A DNA stretch of 64,000 nucleotides. It comes from Pontibacillus yanchengensis (lineage in GTDB: Bacteria; Bacillota; Bacilli; Bacillales; BH030062). The notes under the pieces were generated by a model. That model saw only the letters and a program-made list of their open reading frames with translations, had not been told where the DNA came from and made no database searches. Of this stretch, positions 61,713-64,000 are shown piece after piece. How positions within the stretch are numbered: position 1 is the stretch's first letter; every line of letters begins with the position of its first letter. Where the stretch lies: assembly GCF_009856295.1 (NCBI RefSeq), contig NZ_WMEU01000007.1, positions 1-64,000 on the forward strand. The letters are read 5' to 3'. The position numbers were made by a program, and so were the translations under genes.

Positions 61713-62695
61713 CGCAATCATCATTTATCACACTACAACATGCCTCTAAATCCTTTGGAGATGAGGTTATTTTCAAGCATGTGCAGGCACAGCTTTCTAA
61801 AGGAGAGATACTTAGTATTGTAGGTCCATCAGGAAGTGGAAAAACCACCCTTCTTCGTTGTCTAGCTGGATTAGAACCCTTCTCAGAAGGCGATTTTATA
61901 ATTGATAACCAAAATGTAACGAAGCTTACAGCCAATAAAAGACCTGTTAGTTTAGTATTTCAACAAGCATTACTTTTCCCCCATATGACGATTTTAGATA
62001 ATGTGGCTTATGGACTTACCTTCCAAAAGATTAAAAAGGAAGAACGGGGTAAACAAGCACAGGAATTCATTGAAAAAGTCGGGTTGAAAGGCTATGAGAA
62101 AAGCTTCCCCCACGAATTGTCAGGAGGCCAACAACAACGAGTTTCCTTGGCCCGTTCGCTTGCTATATCACCGGATCTAATCTTATTAGACGAACCGTTT
62201 AGTAGCCTTGACCCGAAGCTTCGTCATGAGATGAGAGACTGGGTTCGTAAGCTTCTGAAGTCTCAACAGATGACAGCTATCTTTGTTACACATGACCGGG
62301 AGGAAGCGATGCAAATGGGGGATCGCGTTGGTGTCTTTCATGATGGAGTCTTTCAACAAATAGGCACACCTCAAGATGTTTATCGAAGTCCTGTTAACCC
62401 TTTCGTTGCAACATTTTTCAGTGATTGCCTTGTATTGGATGGTCGTAAATATGTCCCAGTGTCTCATTTATATATTAGTAAAAACACTTCAAGTGATGCG
62501 TACCTTCAACTGGAAGCAATTGTCCAAAATCAGGTGTTTATCCATGGAGAAACATTTTATCAACTTTGGATTGAATCCATGGGAAAACGAATCACCTTAC
62601 CCAGTTCCCTTTCGTTACATGAGGGGGGAAATGTAACTATTATGGCCAACGCTGAAGCAGTTCAATTGTTTCCTGAAGTCGAAATAAAGGAATGA
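61709..62695 (+). CDS. ABC transporter ATP-binding protein (YnjD-like)
   Basis: The 328-residue ATPase has Walker A GPSGSGKTTLLRCLAGL, Q-loop LVFQQALLFPHMT, signature ELSGGQQQRVSLARSLA, Walker B LILLDEPFSSLDP, H-loop FVTHDREEAMQMGD, and a C-terminal TOBE-type region of about 90 residues. ATG at 61709 overlaps the permease stop by 4 nt. An upstream in-frame ATG at 61619 lies inside the permease gene. Confidence 0.93.
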   Translation: MTQSSFITLQHASKSFGDEVIFKHVQAQLSKGEILSIVGPSGSGKTTLLRCLAGLEPFSEGDFIIDNQNVTKLTANKRPVSLVFQQALLFPHMTILDNVAYGLTFQKIKKEERGKQAQEFIEKVGLKGYEKSFPHELSGGQQQRVSLARSLAISPDLILLDEPFSSLDPKLRHEMRDWVRKLLKSQQMTAIFVTHDREEAMQMGDRVGVFHDGVFQQIGTPQDVYRSPVNPFVATFFSDCLVLDGRKYVPVSHLYISKNTSSDAYLQLEAIVQNQVFIHGETFYQLWIESMGKRITLPSSLSLHEGGNVTIMANAEAVQLFPEVEIKE

Positions 62696-62700
62696 TTAAA

Positions 62701-63351
62701 ATGAAACAGTGGAAAAATTGGATTAAACCAGCCATCGTAATTCTATTATTCTTGTTAGCAGCATACATTGTGCGATTTGAGCTCAATATAGGAAAAGAAG
62801 CAATTAAAGACTTCATTTTATCATTTGGTGTTTGGGGACCACTTATATTCTTTTTACTGTATGCACTAGGTCCGATAGTCTTCTTCCCTACTTCGGTCAT
62901 GTCCCTCGCTGCCGGCCTTGTATATGGTGTATTTCCAGGAGTCATTTATATTTTACTTGGTGCTACAGGTGCTGCTGCTACAGGGTACGTAATGGCACGA
63001 TATTTTGGAGATTCGTTACTAAAGTTTCACACATTTAAATGGTCAGATCAAATTTATGAGAAAGTACAAGAACGTGGTTTTTTATATGTGCTTGTGTTAA
63101 GACTCATTCCCATTATGGGCTTCGACATTTTAAGTTATATTTCTGGTATAGCTCGTGTGAAATTTGGTTCTTTTATTCTAGCAAGTTTTCTAGGAATGAT
63201 GCCTGGTACATTTGCTTATGCCTTTCTTGGTTCGAGTATTGGGGAAGGTGATTCAAGCAAGATTGCAATCGGAATTGGTTTTTTCGTATTACTAATGTTC
63301 ATCACATATCTACTTCGCAATCGTGTGAAAAGATGGCTCGGTTTATCCTAA
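62701..63351 (+). CDS. TVP38/TMEM64 (DedA-like) membrane protein
   Basis: The 216-residue protein has five or six helices and the VTT-domain motifs LGPIVFFPTSVMSLAAGLVY, GATGAAATGYVMARYFGD, and VLRLIPIMGFDILSYISGI with RVKFGSFILASFLGMMPGTF. These proteins have recently been linked to phospholipid scrambling or transport. It is cotranscribed with the ABC genes; ATG at 62701 lies 9 nt after AAGGA, while an ATG at 62692 overlaps the previous stop and lacks spacing. Confidence 0.9.
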   Translation: MKQWKNWIKPAIVILLFLLAAYIVRFELNIGKEAIKDFILSFGVWGPLIFFLLYALGPIVFFPTSVMSLAAGLVYGVFPGVIYILLGATGAAATGYVMARYFGDSLLKFHTFKWSDQIYEKVQERGFLYVLVLRLIPIMGFDILSYISGIARVKFGSFILASFLGMMPGTFAYAFLGSSIGEGDSSKIAIGIGFFVLLMFITYLLRNRVKRWLGLS

Positions 63352-63366
63352 TAAGGAGGTGCTCCT

Positions 63367-63948
63367 ATGTTAGACACACATGCTCGCAAATATGTTCAAC
63401 CTTCTATTGAACATACATCAAAATGGCTCACGAAAAGAGGGCTTACTCCTAACCAAGTTACCGTTATCGCCTTTATCATCGGTGTTTCTGCTGGAGTGCT
63501 GTATGGATCTGGGCTACCCATTGTAGCTGTTTTAGCTCTGTGGTTATCAGGCTTCCTAGATGCTGTAGACGGCACGATGGCTCGGATGACACAACCATCT
63601 GGCTTTGGAACCGTTATGGATATCACATTCGATCGGGTGGTAGAGATTAGTATTATCTTAGGGATAGCTTATGTTCATCCAGAAATGTTGTGGCCGCTCC
63701 TCTTATTAAGCGTGTCGATTATTTTTTCTATGACAATCTTTTTAACAGTAGGAGCTGTCTCCGATAAACAAGGTGTAAAATCCTTTTATTATCAGACGGG
63801 TTTAGCAGAGCGTTCAGAAGGATTCATTCTATTTAGTATTATGATGTTGTTTCCATCCATATTGCTATGGTCTACGTTGGCCTTCTTTATTATAGAACTG
63901 TACACGGGGCTCCAACGATTTATGGAAGCAAAACGGATTTTGTCATAA
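63367..63948 (+). CDS. CDP-alcohol phosphatidyltransferase family protein
   Basis: The 193-residue membrane enzyme has the full active-site signature DAVDGTMARMTQPSGFGTVM-D-ITFD (Dxx-DG-xx-AR...GxxxDxxxD at about 58-83). It transfers an alcohol to a CDP-linked lipid group, or the reverse; acceptor unknown. E. coli ynjF is similar in type and lies in the ynj operon. Start follows AAGGAGG, 15 nt after the TVP38 stop. Confidence 0.92.
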   Translation: MLDTHARKYVQPSIEHTSKWLTKRGLTPNQVTVIAFIIGVSAGVLYGSGLPIVAVLALWLSGFLDAVDGTMARMTQPSGFGTVMDITFDRVVEISIILGIAYVHPEMLWPLLLLSVSIIFSMTIFLTVGAVSDKQGVKSFYYQTGLAERSEGFILFSIMMLFPSILLWSTLAFFIIELYTGLQRFMEAKRILS

Positions 63949-63961
63949 AGGAGAGGGTATT

Positions 63962-64000
63962 GTGAAAAAATATGATCTTATTGTAGTAGGTGGCGGTGCT
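63962..64000 (+). CDS. FAD-dependent oxidoreductase, N-terminus only (partial)
   Basis: GTG at 63962 follows GGAGAGGG and opens a frame reading VKKYDLIVVGGGA, the dinucleotide-binding start (GGGxG-type) of FAD oxidoreductases such as mercuric reductase or dihydrolipoamide dehydrogenase. It runs off the right edge of the window; it is probably the next gene of the operon. Confidence 0.75.
   Translation, partial: MKKYDLIVVGGGA

Overview
The window is chromosomal DNA of a low-GC Gram-positive bacterium of the family Bacillaceae. The block from about 1 to 18500 keeps the gene order known from Bacillus subtilis: cshA, rhomboid ydcA, acpS, ydcC, alr, the EndoA toxin-antitoxin pair, rsbRSTUVW-sigB-rsbX, tex, cmpA, the SprT-like gene ydcK, then tRNAs. 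Spore-related genes (cmpA, ydcC, a YppG-like protein) point to an endospore former. A BCCT-type transporter fits a halotolerant or halophilic member such as Pontibacillus, Halobacillus or Thalassobacillus, but the genus is a guess.

Layout. 1-1605: the 5' end of a 16S rRNA gene preceded by 12 tRNA genes, all on the minus strand, with two likely promoters. 1703-10729: ydcK, cmpA, tex, the complete stressosome/sigma-B operon with its internal sigma-B promoter, and EndoA/EndoAI. 10886-18475: alr, ydcC, a bifunctional NAD(P)HX repair enzyme, acpS, rhomboid protease and cshA. 18560-31017: single genes or small units, namely two transporters, DegV, a YppG-like protein, a glutaredoxin, two SDR proteins, an ABC-F ATPase behind an apparent leader-peptide attenuator, MarR, a methyltransferase, a lipoprotein and a lipid kinase. 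31290-47373: an acyl-CoA ligase, a cation exchanger, and a Liv-type ABC importer with SDR, alpha/beta hydrolase and KAS III-like genes, ending in a 1081-residue STAND/TPR regulator with a C-terminal SARP-like DNA-binding and BTAD region. 47587-58678: flavin enzymes, a VOC protein, a BMP lipoprotein paired with a chemoreceptor, a BCCT transporter, a SIMPL protein and a thioredoxin. 58831-64000: a YnjBCD-like ABC transporter in a tight operon with a TVP38/TMEM64 protein, a CDP-alcohol phosphatidyltransferase and the start of an FAD-dependent oxidoreductase.

The intergenic regions carry several interspersed repeat families. One is about 200-270 bp, begins near GCGCCCGTTTAGCGACGTA and ends near AGTCGCTGGGCGCTGGAGCTAG; it has six good copies and some fragments. 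Another is bounded by inverted copies of a sequence like ATCTTGAAGACTTGAATTCGAGATA with variable interiors.

The strongest new leads are: (1) a direct repeat of AGTTACA with an 11-bp period upstream of both the Liv binding-protein gene and the distant acyl-CoA ligase gene, which is the operator geometry expected for the SARP-like regulator encoded beside them; (2) the leader peptide and terminators ahead of the ABC-F gene; (3) the YnjBCD-TVP38-phosphatidyltransferase-flavoprotein operon; (4) the BMP lipoprotein/chemoreceptor pair; (5) the mosaic repeat elements, one of which supplies a stop codon to a KAS III-like gene. All names rest on reading motifs and gene order by eye; no database search was run.
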